A stretch of 64,000 bases of DNA from NCBI RefSeq assembly GCF_038622445.1, contig NZ_CP152019.1, positions 2,826,501-2,890,500 on the forward strand. Direction: 5' to 3'. The notes under the pieces were generated by a model, which was not told the origin of the DNA, did no database searches, and worked only from the letters and a program-made list of their open reading frames with translations. Source of the DNA: Sporosarcina sp. FSL K6-1522 (lineage in GTDB: Bacteria; Bacillota; Bacilli; Bacillales_A; Planococcaceae). Shown here piece after piece: positions 49,589 to 57,267 of the stretch (the first letter of the stretch is position 1; each line of letters starts with the position of its first letter). The position numbers and the translations under genes are program-made.

Positions 49589-50161
49589 ATGTCTTCTCAT
49601 AAACCGGCATCTCAAGAGTTAACAAAAGAGATGATTGTACAACAAGCTCGTACCTTATTCGTTGAAAAAGGTTTTCATGATGTTTCTATGCGAAGCATCG
49701 CTAAGCAAGTTGGCTGTACACATGGTGCACTTTATTACCATTTCAAAAATAAAGTAGAGTTGTTCGGTGCAATTGTAGAAGTCGATTTTTCTGCCCTAAA
49801 CAACCTTTTACAAGATACTGTTCAAGGTGCTGAAGAGAACATCAAAAAGCTTAAAAATGTATTTCTTAGCTTTATCGAATTTGGATTGAATAATCAAAGT
49901 CAATATGAATTCATGTTTGTCGCAAGGTATGCTGAGGTAGATAGTTTGTCGCAGGAGGCAGCCTTCCTTAGTTATCAAAAGTTTGCCGAGTCCGTGCAAA
50001 CTTTATCGACGAAAAAACTTGAGATTAAAGATGTATGGTCCGCATTTTTAGCACTACATGGGTTTGTTGCCCACCATCGTGGATTCGTTACGAACTTTGA
50101 GGAAGCGAAAGTGTCGGCTGAATCGCATGTTGATTTTATCTTAAAAGGGTTGTCTAGCTAA
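49589..50161 (+). CDS. TetR-family transcriptional regulator
   Basis: 190 residues, ATG behind AAAAAGGAG. N-terminal TetR helix-turn-helix: KEMIVQQARTLFVEKGFHDVSMRSIAKQVGCTHGALYYHFKNK (about 13-55, split here by function: recognition helix THGALYYHF). The C-terminal ligand domain is divergent as usual. The two near-identical operators upstream of itself and of the next operon make it the likely local repressor. Confidence 0.92.
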   Translation: MSSHKPASQELTKEMIVQQARTLFVEKGFHDVSMRSIAKQVGCTHGALYYHFKNKVELFGAIVEVDFSALNNLLQDTVQGAEENIKKLKNVFLSFIEFGLNNQSQYEFMFVARYAEVDSLSQEAAFLSYQKFAESVQTLSTKKLEIKDVWSAFLALHGFVAHHRGFVTNFEEAKVSAESHVDFILKGLSS

Positions 50162-50163
50162 GT

Positions 50164-50210
50164 GGATACTCTATATCTTACGTCGATATAGAGTGTCACA
50201 CTATTTTTTT
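50164..50210 (+). terminator. terminator of the TetR gene
   Basis: GATACTCTATATC / GATATAGAGTGTC stem, followed after a few bases by T7. Confidence 0.8.
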
Positions 50211-50218
50211 AACGAGTA

Positions 50219-50234
50219 TTGACCAGTGGTTAAC
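50219..50234 (+). promoter_or_regulatory. operator 2 (TetR) before the epimerase operon
   Basis: TTGACCAGTGGTTAAC, matching operator 1 in 15 of 16 positions in inverse orientation, three bases before the ribosome site of the epimerase gene. Core dyad TTGACCA-N-TGGTTAA. Confidence 0.75.
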
Positions 50235-50247
50235 AAGGGAGGAGAAA

Positions 50248-51186
50248 ATGTTTATGAAGAAAGCATTAGTGTTAGGCGCCTCAGGTGGGATGGGGTATGC
50301 ATTGGTGAGAGAACTGGTTTCACGAGGAGTCGATGTTGTCGCCTTTGCTAGAGGTGAAGAGAAGTTGAGGGCACTTTTTGAACAGGAACCGGGCGTTATG
50401 ATTTATGCAGGTGATGTATTAATAAAATCTGAGGTATCACAGGCAGCCCAAGGAGTCGATATCATTTTTCACGCTGTAAACTTCCCCTATCCTGTCTGGA
50501 GTGTCACGCATCCTTCGTGTATGGACATTCTGATTGGTGTCGCTGAAGCGCAGCATGCAAAAATTGCGCTTGTGGATAATATATATGCATATGGAGCGCA
50601 ACATAAAGGCAAAGTCACAGAAGCTTCAATAAAGGAGCCGCATACGAAAAAGGGAAAGATTCGCTTAGCGATGGAGCAAAAATTGAAAGCTAGTCATATC
50701 CCTTCCTTGATTGTTCACTTCCCTGATTTTTATGGCCCTTATGCTGGAAATACAATGCTCCATGAAACATTCAAAAATGTCGTTCAACATAAAACAGCTA
50801 ATTTCGTTGGTAGCACCCATGTAGGGAGAGAGTTTTTATACACGTTCGATGGTGCAAAGGCAATGGTGGAGCTTGCTTTGCGTGAAGATACTTACAATCA
50901 AAATTGGAACATCCCTGCCGTCCATCCGATTACGGGTGAAGAGCTGATTGCGATTTTACGTGAGGATGCAGCATATACTAAGTCTGTAAGATCCATATCA
51001 AAATCAATGATTCGTTTCATTGGCCTATTTCAACCTTTTATGAGAGAAATGGTGGAAATGATGTATTTAACAGAAGCACCTATTGTGTTAAGTGGAGATA
51101 AATATGAATCTAAAATAGGCCCGTTACCAAGAACATCATATAGGGAAGGAATAAAGGAAACATTGATCGCTCTCAGTAATTATTAG
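50248..51186 (+). CDS. NAD-dependent epimerase/dehydratase-like (extended SDR)
   Basis: 312 residues, ATG behind AGGGAGGAG. Rossmann motif VLGASGGMGYALVREL (about 8-23), then YAGDVL and a catalytic-region change: the usual YxxxK is replaced by a KIRLAMEQKLKASH segment, so this is an atypical SDR closer to NAD(P)H-binding (NmrA-like or epimerase) proteins. Substrate unknown. First gene of a two-gene operon with the 2TM protein, under the TetR operator. Confidence 0.8.
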   Translation: MFMKKALVLGASGGMGYALVRELVSRGVDVVAFARGEEKLRALFEQEPGVMIYAGDVLIKSEVSQAAQGVDIIFHAVNFPYPVWSVTHPSCMDILIGVAEAQHAKIALVDNIYAYGAQHKGKVTEASIKEPHTKKGKIRLAMEQKLKASHIPSLIVHFPDFYGPYAGNTMLHETFKNVVQHKTANFVGSTHVGREFLYTFDGAKAMVELALREDTYNQNWNIPAVHPITGEELIAILREDAAYTKSVRSISKSMIRFIGLFQPFMREMVEMMYLTEAPIVLSGDKYESKIGPLPRTSYREGIKETLIALSNY

Positions 51187-51207
51187 AAATAGGTTGGGGG
51201 TAATTTT

Positions 51208-51477
51208 ATGGCTGATGATAAAAGATATGAATCTGCTAAGAAAAAGGTTCAAGCGTTGAAGGACTTTTACATTCACTTACTTGTATATATCCTTGTCAAT
51301 GCAGGGTTAATTTTCATTAATTTACTATACTCCCAAGGGGGCATTTGGTTTATTTATCCTCTTTTAGGATGGGGAATTGGCATTGTAGTACACGGCTTTT
51401 CTGTCTTTGGCAGTAGCCTATTTTTCGGGGAAGATTGGGAAAAGCGGCAAATCGATAAGTATATGAATAAGAAATAA
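51208..51477 (+). CDS. 2TM-domain protein
   Basis: 89 residues, ATG behind TTGGGGG. N-terminal charged helix (RYESAKKKVQALKDFYIHLLVY) followed by two membrane segments and WGIGIVVHGFSVFG, then an acidic/basic tail EDWEKRQIDKYM: the 2TM domain (PF13239 type), found fused to histidine kinases or alone. It lies 21 bp behind the epimerase-like gene, so the same TetR probably controls it. Confidence 0.85.
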   Translation: MADDKRYESAKKKVQALKDFYIHLLVYILVNAGLIFINLLYSQGGIWFIYPLLGWGIGIVVHGFSVFGSSLFFGEDWEKRQIDKYMNKK

Positions 51478-51501
51478 AAATTTTATTAAATCTGGATGAA
51501 T

Positions 51502-51551
51502 GAAATTCAGGGTTCTGGAACAAATCCAGGTTATTCTGGAACCTGAATTTC
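51502..51551. terminator. hairpin behind the 2TM gene
   Basis: GAAATTCAGG..TTCTGGA / TCTGGAACCTGAATTTC, imperfect 17-18 base stem; no long T-run. Confidence 0.55.
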
Positions 51552-51596
51552 ACACCCAAATACCCCTGTTACTCCGTATAGTTAACAGGTAGAAAC

Positions 51597-51630
51597 ACAT
51601 CATCGCGCAGACTACTCCTGGCGATGATGT
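51597..51630 (-). terminator. hairpin behind the sigma/anti-sigma operon
   Basis: ACATCATCGC / GCGATGATGT stem; minus-strand continuation GTGTTTCT is only mildly T-rich. Confidence 0.6.
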
Positions 51631-51642
51631 GCCTGTGAAAGC

Positions 51643-52944
51643 TTATTCATTCAAAGGAATATCAATTTCTACCTTGCCATCCAAATACAGCGGATAGCTT
51701 CCAATATACAGACGAATTGGATTCACTGCATGATTAAAATCAAAGGTAGATATTGCTTTAGTATAAGATTCTTCTCTGCTCAAATGCGCTTCAATTAAAT
51801 TTTGGCTAAGATCGGTGCCCTCTTGGTCCGCTATATTAGCCAATAGCCCATAATCACCGGTTGGATAAGTGACTTCTAATGTATTGCCCGATAGCACTTG
51901 AACATCGATATCTAGTTCGCTCGGCACATACAGCACCTTCTGTTGCTCAAAATCTACCTCGATATAATCCGAGCCTTTTGGTAATGCTTCAATTTTGTCC
52001 ATTACTAACGTTAATTTTTTCGGCTGTCTGAAGTAATTACTTTCCATCGAGATGGTTACCTCGCCATTACGTAAATGGCCAGATCCCCTGCTCCCCATTG
52101 GTCGCCCCCACTCTTCCCCATTTTCATCTATCAATCGAACCGATATGAAATGTAGTAATTGCATGGTATTTTGTTCATCCGCAACGAGTTGAATTTTTGC
52201 ACGTAATGGCGAGATTTTAAGCTCTTTAATGTGAACTTGTTGACCATCGACCATAACAGATTTGTTCAGTTCATATATTTTCGTCGGTTCAATCGGTTTG
52301 GTAAGTGTGAACGGTACAGCGAACATTGTCTCTTCTGTATCACTTAACTCCAAATTAAATTCAAAGGTCGTGTTATCATAGGATAAATCTTCAGTAGCCA
52401 TAACTTCAACTTTATCTTCCCACACAGTTCTTTTACCCGATTGTGAGACGGTATAGGAATCTACAACCCCAAATGGACTACCTTGTTGGGACACCGTTAA
52501 ATTAGTGATATGTGTGCCGGAAAGATCTAAGGGAGATTCAAGCTTATAATAGATTGTCATACCCGATTGATCTGCTACTGCTCCCCGCAACGTCAAGGTA
52601 TAATCGCCCTTTGTGACGACAATTCCTAGTTCATCATAATAATGATTTTCGACAACGTCACTGATTCCTTTATCGTAAATGATCATCTTTACGATAGAAG
52701 CAAACCCTGGCACTTTGGCAACTGCTTGTGCAAATACGGGAGATACACGAATTGAAGTGGCAAACAGTAATAGTAAGATAGCGGCTACACCGACAACTGC
52801 ATATAGACGGCGCTTTCTTTTCCTTATTAGTCGGTGCTGATACACGGCCTTCATACGTGCTTGCTGTAAGGCTTTTTTCGGGATTTCAACGGTTTCCAAT
52901 TCCTCCGTTAACTTCTGCAAATCCTGCTCGTTCAAATTCGTCAT
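51643..52944 (-). CDS. DUF4179-type anti-sigma protein
   Basis: 433 residues, ATG directly after the sigma gene's stop, ribosome site AAAGGAGGG inside that gene. Cytoplasmic N-terminus of about 45 residues (LQKLTEELETVEIPKKALQQARMKAVYQHR), one membrane segment (about 46-65), then a large beta-rich outer domain (DUF4179 start YDKGISDVVENHYYDELGI, about 95). The arrangement is that of transmembrane anti-sigma factors that hold an ECF sigma factor at the membrane until an outside signal. Confidence 0.85.
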   Translation of the reverse strand: MTNLNEQDLQKLTEELETVEIPKKALQQARMKAVYQHRLIRKRKRRLYAVVGVAAILLLLFATSIRVSPVFAQAVAKVPGFASIVKMIIYDKGISDVVENHYYDELGIVVTKGDYTLTLRGAVADQSGMTIYYKLESPLDLSGTHITNLTVSQQGSPFGVVDSYTVSQSGKRTVWEDKVEVMATEDLSYDNTTFEFNLELSDTEETMFAVPFTLTKPIEPTKIYELNKSVMVDGQQVHIKELKISPLRAKIQLVADEQNTMQLLHFISVRLIDENGEEWGRPMGSRGSGHLRNGEVTISMESNYFRQPKKLTLVMDKIEALPKGSDYIEVDFEQQKVLYVPSELDIDVQVLSGNTLEVTYPTGDYGLLANIADQEGTDLSQNLIEAHLSREESYTKAISTFDFNHAVNPIRLYIGSYPLYLDGKVEIDIPLNE

Positions 52945-53436
52945 TTACAGTCCCTCCTTTCCAATAAGTACACGTAATCTTGTTAACGTCGTGTGCAACC
53001 TTGATTTTACGGTACCTTCAGGAATTTGTTTCAGCTGTGCAATATCTGCATTCTTCATATCTTGAAAATATTTCAAGTAAATCAGCTCCTGTTGTTCGGC
53101 AGGTAATCCCGCGATGATATCCGCCATTTCAAATGGCTGGTGATCCGTTGATGCTAGTTCTACCTCGTGATTGTAGACAAATCGCTGTTGTTTCTTTTTC
53201 ATATCTAAACAAATATTGATCATCATTCGGACAAGCCATGTTGCTATGTATATTGGTTCTTGGACCGTATAAATCTTTTTCAAAGCCCGATACGTCAGCT
53301 CTTGCATAGCTTCAATGGCATCATGCTCATTTTTCAAATACGCATAGGCCGTGCGATAGAGCGTGTCCTCATGCCGTGCCAACAGCTCCACTAACGCTTG
53401 TTCATCCCCCGCAATCGCCCGTTTCGCCAACTCCAT
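52945..53436 (-). CDS. ECF-type RNA polymerase sigma factor
   Basis: 163 residues. Region 2 (EDTLYRTAYAYLKNEHDAIEAMQELTYRALKKI in part; WLVRMMINICLDMKKK) and region 4 (LPAEQQELIYLKYFQDMKNADIAQLKQIPEGTVKSRLHTTLTRLR in part). Of the SigW/SigV-like group paired with DUF4179 anti-sigma proteins. An ECF-like promoter stands just upstream, consistent with self-control. Confidence 0.9.
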   Translation of the reverse strand: MELAKRAIAGDEQALVELLARHEDTLYRTAYAYLKNEHDAIEAMQELTYRALKKIYTVQEPIYIATWLVRMMINICLDMKKKQQRFVYNHEVELASTDHQPFEMADIIAGLPAEQQELIYLKYFQDMKNADIAQLKQIPEGTVKSRLHTTLTRLRVLIGKEGL

Positions 53437-53458
53437 ATCCTCACCCCCTGTTATCTAT

Positions 53459-53486
53459 TAGACTGTTCACTATGACAAATCGTTCA
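53459..53486 (-). promoter_or_regulatory. putative ECF-type autoregulated promoter
   Basis: Minus strand TGAAC, 16 bases, CAGTCTA, ending about 22 bases before the sigma start. Similar to Bacillus ECF promoters of the TGAAC-N16-CGTC class, with one mismatch in the -10 part. Confidence 0.45.
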
Positions 53487-53500
53487 TTTTATTTTTACAA

Positions 53501-53538
53501 TAAAAAACGAGTTGCACTAAAATTAGTGAACCCGTTGC
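53501..53538 (-). terminator. terminator of the 54.6-53.6 kb gene set
   Basis: Arms AACGAGTTGCACTAA / TTAGTGAACCCGTT (imperfect); A6 at left gives a minus-strand T-run. Confidence 0.7.
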
Positions 53539-53593
53539 CTAATCAATGCTAACTCTCTAACAAAATATCAAAACATCCCTTGCGAAATAAACT

Positions 53594-54205
53594 CTAAAAA
53601 GCTAGTTCTCTTAAAGCATCTTGCACATTCCGTCTAGGATTCAAGGATTGAATGATTTCTTCCGTTATAGTAACCCCTTCATAAACTTGTTGAACAACAT
53701 CTACTGGCAATACTTTGTCGTAATAATTTTCCGCCCATTCCACATATACTTCTGGTGTCGTTAAAATCGTCCTTAGTAAAAAGGCGGAACCATCTTCAGC
53801 ACCTATTGGGATTTGTACATCCCCCATTCTCCACTCCATATCACAGGTTTCATGCCAAATACAAAAGGTGACATCATCTCTTTCCAATGCCTCGTCCTCA
53901 AGGTATGCTAGCAATGAAGCAGGTGTAGTATCGTAAATACCAGGAAACACCTCGTACTCTTCTCTGGCATGCGGACTTAGTGCAGATTCATGATCAAAAC
54001 CTTTTAGAATCACGCCCTCCGGAGCAAATAATACAACCAAGTTATCTCCAGCTCCGTTATCAATTGTGGCAAGTGAAATGTTTTCTCCCCATTGTGAATC
54101 AAATTGATAAGTCCGAAGCCAATCTTCCTCACATAAGATTACATCCAATGTAGCCAGGTGCATCAAATTCTTTTTTAGGGCATCTGGTTCAGCTAATTTT
54201 TTCAT
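53594..54205 (-). CDS. hypothetical protein
   Basis: 203 residues, ATG behind GAGGAAG. Acidic, soluble, with tryptophan-rich phrases CEEDWLRTYQFDSQWG, FCIWHETCDMEWRMGDVQIP and YVEWAENYYDKVLPVDVVQQVYEG. No catalytic motif recognised; the style resembles immunity-like or SMI1-type small proteins but I see no firm link. It overlaps the preceding membrane-protein gene by 17 bp. Confidence 0.6.
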   Translation of the reverse strand: MKKLAEPDALKKNLMHLATLDVILCEEDWLRTYQFDSQWGENISLATIDNGAGDNLVVLFAPEGVILKGFDHESALSPHAREEYEVFPGIYDTTPASLLAYLEDEALERDDVTFCIWHETCDMEWRMGDVQIPIGAEDGSAFLLRTILTTPEVYVEWAENYYDKVLPVDVVQQVYEGVTITEEIIQSLNPRRNVQDALRELAF

Positions 54206-54380
54206 AATCTTCCTCTTTTCTCATTCGTATCATACTTACTACGGACATAATTGCAAATAATAAGGAAAACAAAATAAAAATTGCGGTAAATGATATGCGA
54301 TTATTCTTAAAATGAAAACATTCATATGCGGCAAAAGCTGAGTAGCTGGCAAGAGTAAACAACAATACAGTAGCTAGCAT
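54189..54380 (-). CDS. small membrane protein
   Basis: 63 residues, two hydrophobic segments (about 2-20, LATVLLFTLASYSAFAAY; about 29-51) and a charged tail RMRKEEDYEKIS. Overlaps its upstream neighbour by 7 bp and its downstream neighbour by 17 bp, so translation is probably coupled. Function unknown. Confidence 0.55.
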   Translation of the reverse strand: MLATVLLFTLASYSAFAAYECFHFKNNRISFTAIFILFSLLFAIMSVVSMIRMRKEEDYEKIS

Positions 54381-54607
54381 TTTAACTTCGTAAAACTATA
54401 CACAATATCAACGAGTATCACCATGACAATAAACACAATCCCATGAAATATTGCTGTCTGAAGTTCAATAAGTTCTTGAAACTCGGCATCTAACCACTCG
54501 ATTTCTTGCATCCAAGTTGGTGGATTATTTTTATATGCAAGCAAGAGTGTTACTAAAGTCAAAGCGTAAGAAGCAAATTTTAGACCAATGGAAAACTTTG
54601 AATTCAT
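54374..54607 (-). CDS. small membrane protein
   Basis: 77 residues, ATG behind GAGGTGTTCAC. Two hydrophobic segments (about 9-25 and 52-71) separated by an acidic loop (EIEWLDAEFQELIELQ). Lies 22 bp behind the transglutaminase-like gene. Function unknown. Confidence 0.6.
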   Translation of the reverse strand: MNSKFSIGLKFASYALTLVTLLLAYKNNPPTWMQEIEWLDAEFQELIELQTAIFHGIVFIVMVILVDIVYSFTKLKC

Positions 54608-54629
54608 GTGAACACCTCAATTTATGCTT

Positions 54630-55238
54630 TTAAATAGATTGCGGCAAATGATATTTATACATCTCTAACGCGTCTATATGTTCCTCTAACACAGTCATTG
54701 TTATAGGAAGTGGTTTCACATAAATAAATGGATAGTCCTTTTCATCAAATTCCTCTTGAATAGCAAAAGCCAATTTTTCTTCATCAATTGAAAATTGAGC
54801 GTCAATTCCTGTTTTGTTTCCCCTGGCATCTAATCGAATCCATTTTTGCAACGTTTCAAGATAAATAGCATTTAATGCATGAATGCTGTATCCTTTTTCA
54901 GGTGTATCAAATAACATCAATCGTTGATAGCAAAAACCCGTAGCTATGCCTTGCGAACGCAATAACGCAGCCAATAAATTCGACTTTGCATAGCAAATCC
55001 CTTCCTGATAAGTTAGGACATCAGAAGCTTTGCAAGTCACACGTGTACTTTGAATATCCCATGAATGAGCGATGTCATCACGAACAAATACAAAAGCGAC
55101 TTTTACCTTTTCCATCTCTGTTTGGGCTACGTTGAACAATTTGTTTATGGTTGCTGTAATAATAGGATGCGTATAATCAACTTCAGCAGTTTCAAGTAAA
55201 TAATCATCCAATCGATCAGATTCATATTGTAGTTGCAT
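54630..55238 (-). CDS. transglutaminase-like cysteine peptidase
   Basis: 202 residues, ATG behind GGGGGACTGAG. Transglutaminase core with the triad Cys in YQEGICYAKSNLLAALLRS (about 82), His in YSIHALNAIYL (about 122) and Asp in WIRLDARGN (about 137). Bacterial members are usually peptidases or have unknown substrates. Cytoplasmic. First of a four-gene minus-strand set. Confidence 0.85.
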   Translation of the reverse strand: MQLQYESDRLDDYLLETAEVDYTHPIITATINKLFNVAQTEMEKVKVAFVFVRDDIAHSWDIQSTRVTCKASDVLTYQEGICYAKSNLLAALLRSQGIATGFCYQRLMLFDTPEKGYSIHALNAIYLETLQKWIRLDARGNKTGIDAQFSIDEEKLAFAIQEEFDEKDYPFIYVKPLPITMTVLEEHIDALEMYKYHLPQSI

Positions 55239-55441
55239 ACTCTCAGTCCCCCTACTTCAATTACCTAATTATGTATATCTAAAGAGTAGTATACATGTTC
55301 AATAATTATTTTTCATTAATTCTTACAACTTTAAATGATATTAAAGGAATCGCCGCTCTATTTATCGAATAAGGGTATCTATATGGAAGTTATTCACATA
55401 TACGATCACTTAGCATGAATAATATAAAAGGAGGTTTTCAC

Positions 55442-55936
55442 ATGCGTAACTCATTAGTTCTTTCTAGGTTATTGTGGACTGCAGGCTTATTTGGATTGCT
55501 ACTGATCGGTGTTAAATTGGAGATAATGATTAAACAGTCCTTTGAAATATCATTTACGGTACTGCCACTATTTTGGTTTCAGGCAATAGCTCCTTTGCTA
55601 TTGGGGGTGTACACTTCCCTACTCTTTGTAACAATAAAATCATTTAGGCTCCAGCTTCCTTTATTGCTATGCGTGACGCTTCCCTGTCTCCTTATTTCAT
55701 TCTATATGCCTATCGCATTCATGATTGTTTCTGCAATGTCATCTTCTCCAGAAAATTTTAGTGTACCAATCCCTTTTTGGATGTTGACAATCAATTCCTT
55801 TGGGATTGTTCCAGTTGTAGCTGGGTTAACACTTGTCATGAGTCTATTTGGAACTCCCGGCAACCAGAGCAACAATTTTGATGTGCAAGAGACGCCCCCC
55901 TCCATTCAAGATGATTTAGAAAAACAATTTTCCTGA
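55442..55936 (+). CDS. membrane protein of unknown function
   Basis: 164 residues from ATG 55442, seven bases after AAAGGAGG; a longer frame to 55415 has no ribosome site. Four hydrophobic segments (about 10-28, 40-60, 72-93, 112-135) and a hydrophilic C-terminal tail of 25 residues. No family recognised. The upstream gap (55239-55441) shows no clear promoter. Confidence 0.65.
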   Translation: MRNSLVLSRLLWTAGLFGLLLIGVKLEIMIKQSFEISFTVLPLFWFQAIAPLLLGVYTSLLFVTIKSFRLQLPLLLCVTLPCLLISFYMPIAFMIVSAMSSSPENFSVPIPFWMLTINSFGIVPVVAGLTLVMSLFGTPGNQSNNFDVQETPPSIQDDLEKQFS

Positions 55937-55954
55937 CTCTATAGTAACGATAAC

Positions 55955-56002
55955 TAAACACGCCCACTGTGAGAACTTTCTTGTTCACAGTGGGCGTGTT
56001 TA
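55955..56002. terminator. bidirectional terminator
   Basis: 18-base perfect arms TAAACACGCCCACTGTGA / TCACAGTGGGCGTGTTTA between convergent genes. Confidence 0.88.
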
Positions 56003-56011
56003 ATGTTTATA

Positions 56012-57142
56012 TTAACGGGTAATTCTTGCTGACCTTTGCGTAAAATCCATCTCCGGATAATACGCATCTTTTACTAATAGATTTGGTCCTAAACAATTCA
56101 CTACTGGACAGTGACAACCAATCGTCTTCGCGAGTGGACGGTCCAACCAGCGATCAAGCATTTGTGGTAATGAATCTGTTTGAATATTACCCATTGGTGG
56201 CGTATCGCCGAAGTCTGTGACGATGACATCGCCTGTGAAAATATTGACATTCAAACGGGAACGGCCATCAGGATCATTGCGTACCGAGACGTTTTTACTA
56301 GCGTGAATTCGTTTTAATAATGCTAAATCTTCTTCATTATCGCTACATGGATAAAACGGTAGCGTACCAAATAGCATCCAAACGTCTTCATCACGCGTGT
56401 CTAGCAGTTCGTGAATGGCTTTTCGCGTTTCATCCAATGACAATACTTCAAGCTGTGATGCGAAATCGCTTGGGTACATCGGGTGCACTTCGTGCCGCGC
56501 ACACTTCATTTCTTCAATAATTTGTCGATGAATATGTGCCAAATATGGCAGCGTTCGTTTATTCAACATCGTTTCCGCTGACACCATAACACCAGCCTCA
56601 GCTAACGCCCGACTGTTGTCAATCATGCGCTGGAATTGCTCAGCACGGCGTTCCCGTGGTGGTTTCCGATCCATATTGGCAAAGCCACCGTCAACAAAAT
56701 CATCGACTGTTCCCCAGTTATGCGAAATATGTAAGACGTCCAAATAGGGTGCGATAGCCATATAACGATCTAATGGCATTGTTAAGTTCGAATTCATTTG
56801 CGTGCGCACGCCACGCGCATGGGCGTATTTCAGCAAAGGTAGGACATAGTTTTCAACCGATTTTTTAGAAAACATCGGCTCGCCGCCCGTAATACTGATG
56901 GTCCGTAAATGTGGAATTTCATCCAGACGGGTCGTAAGCAAGTCGATTGGTAAAGCGTCCGGATCTTTATGCTCCAGCATATAACCAACTGCACAATGTT
57001 CACAACGCATATTACATAAATACGTCGTTGTGAATTCAATGCTCGATAACGTTAATTTACCATGTTCTTGTACATCCAAATACGCTTCCCATGGATCATG
57101 TGACGGTGTCATATTTTTTAATTGTACTGCACTGTTTTTCAT
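56012..57142 (-). CDS. yfkAB: radical SAM protein YfkAB
   Basis: 376 residues, ATG behind AGGAGC. Radical SAM cluster cysteines in CNMRCEHC (43, 47, 50), SAM-binding ITGGEPMF, and a C-terminal CxCxxxxC motif CHCPVVNC (343, 345, 350) that names the YfkAB group and probably holds an auxiliary iron-sulfur cluster. Some genomes split it into yfkA and yfkB; here it is one ORF. Reaction unknown. Confidence 0.92.
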   Translation of the reverse strand: MKNSAVQLKNMTPSHDPWEAYLDVQEHGKLTLSSIEFTTTYLCNMRCEHCAVGYMLEHKDPDALPIDLLTTRLDEIPHLRTISITGGEPMFSKKSVENYVLPLLKYAHARGVRTQMNSNLTMPLDRYMAIAPYLDVLHISHNWGTVDDFVDGGFANMDRKPPRERRAEQFQRMIDNSRALAEAGVMVSAETMLNKRTLPYLAHIHRQIIEEMKCARHEVHPMYPSDFASQLEVLSLDETRKAIHELLDTRDEDVWMLFGTLPFYPCSDNEEDLALLKRIHASKNVSVRNDPDGRSRLNVNIFTGDVIVTDFGDTPPMGNIQTDSLPQMLDRWLDRPLAKTIGCHCPVVNCLGPNLLVKDAYYPEMDFTQRSARITR

Positions 57143-57224
57143 TTTATAACAAGCTCCTAAATATAAAGTAAGATACTAAAATAGTATGCACGTCTCTTTG
57201 TACTTTCGCAAGTAGATAGCAAAA

Positions 57225-57258
57225 TCCCCATCCAGGAACAGAACGCCTAGATGGGGGA
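57225..57258 (-). terminator. terminator of the ABC exporter operon
   Basis: TCCCCATC..AGG / CCT..GATGGGG hairpin; minus-strand continuation ATTTTGC. Confidence 0.7.
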
Positions 57259-57267
57259 ATATATGTG

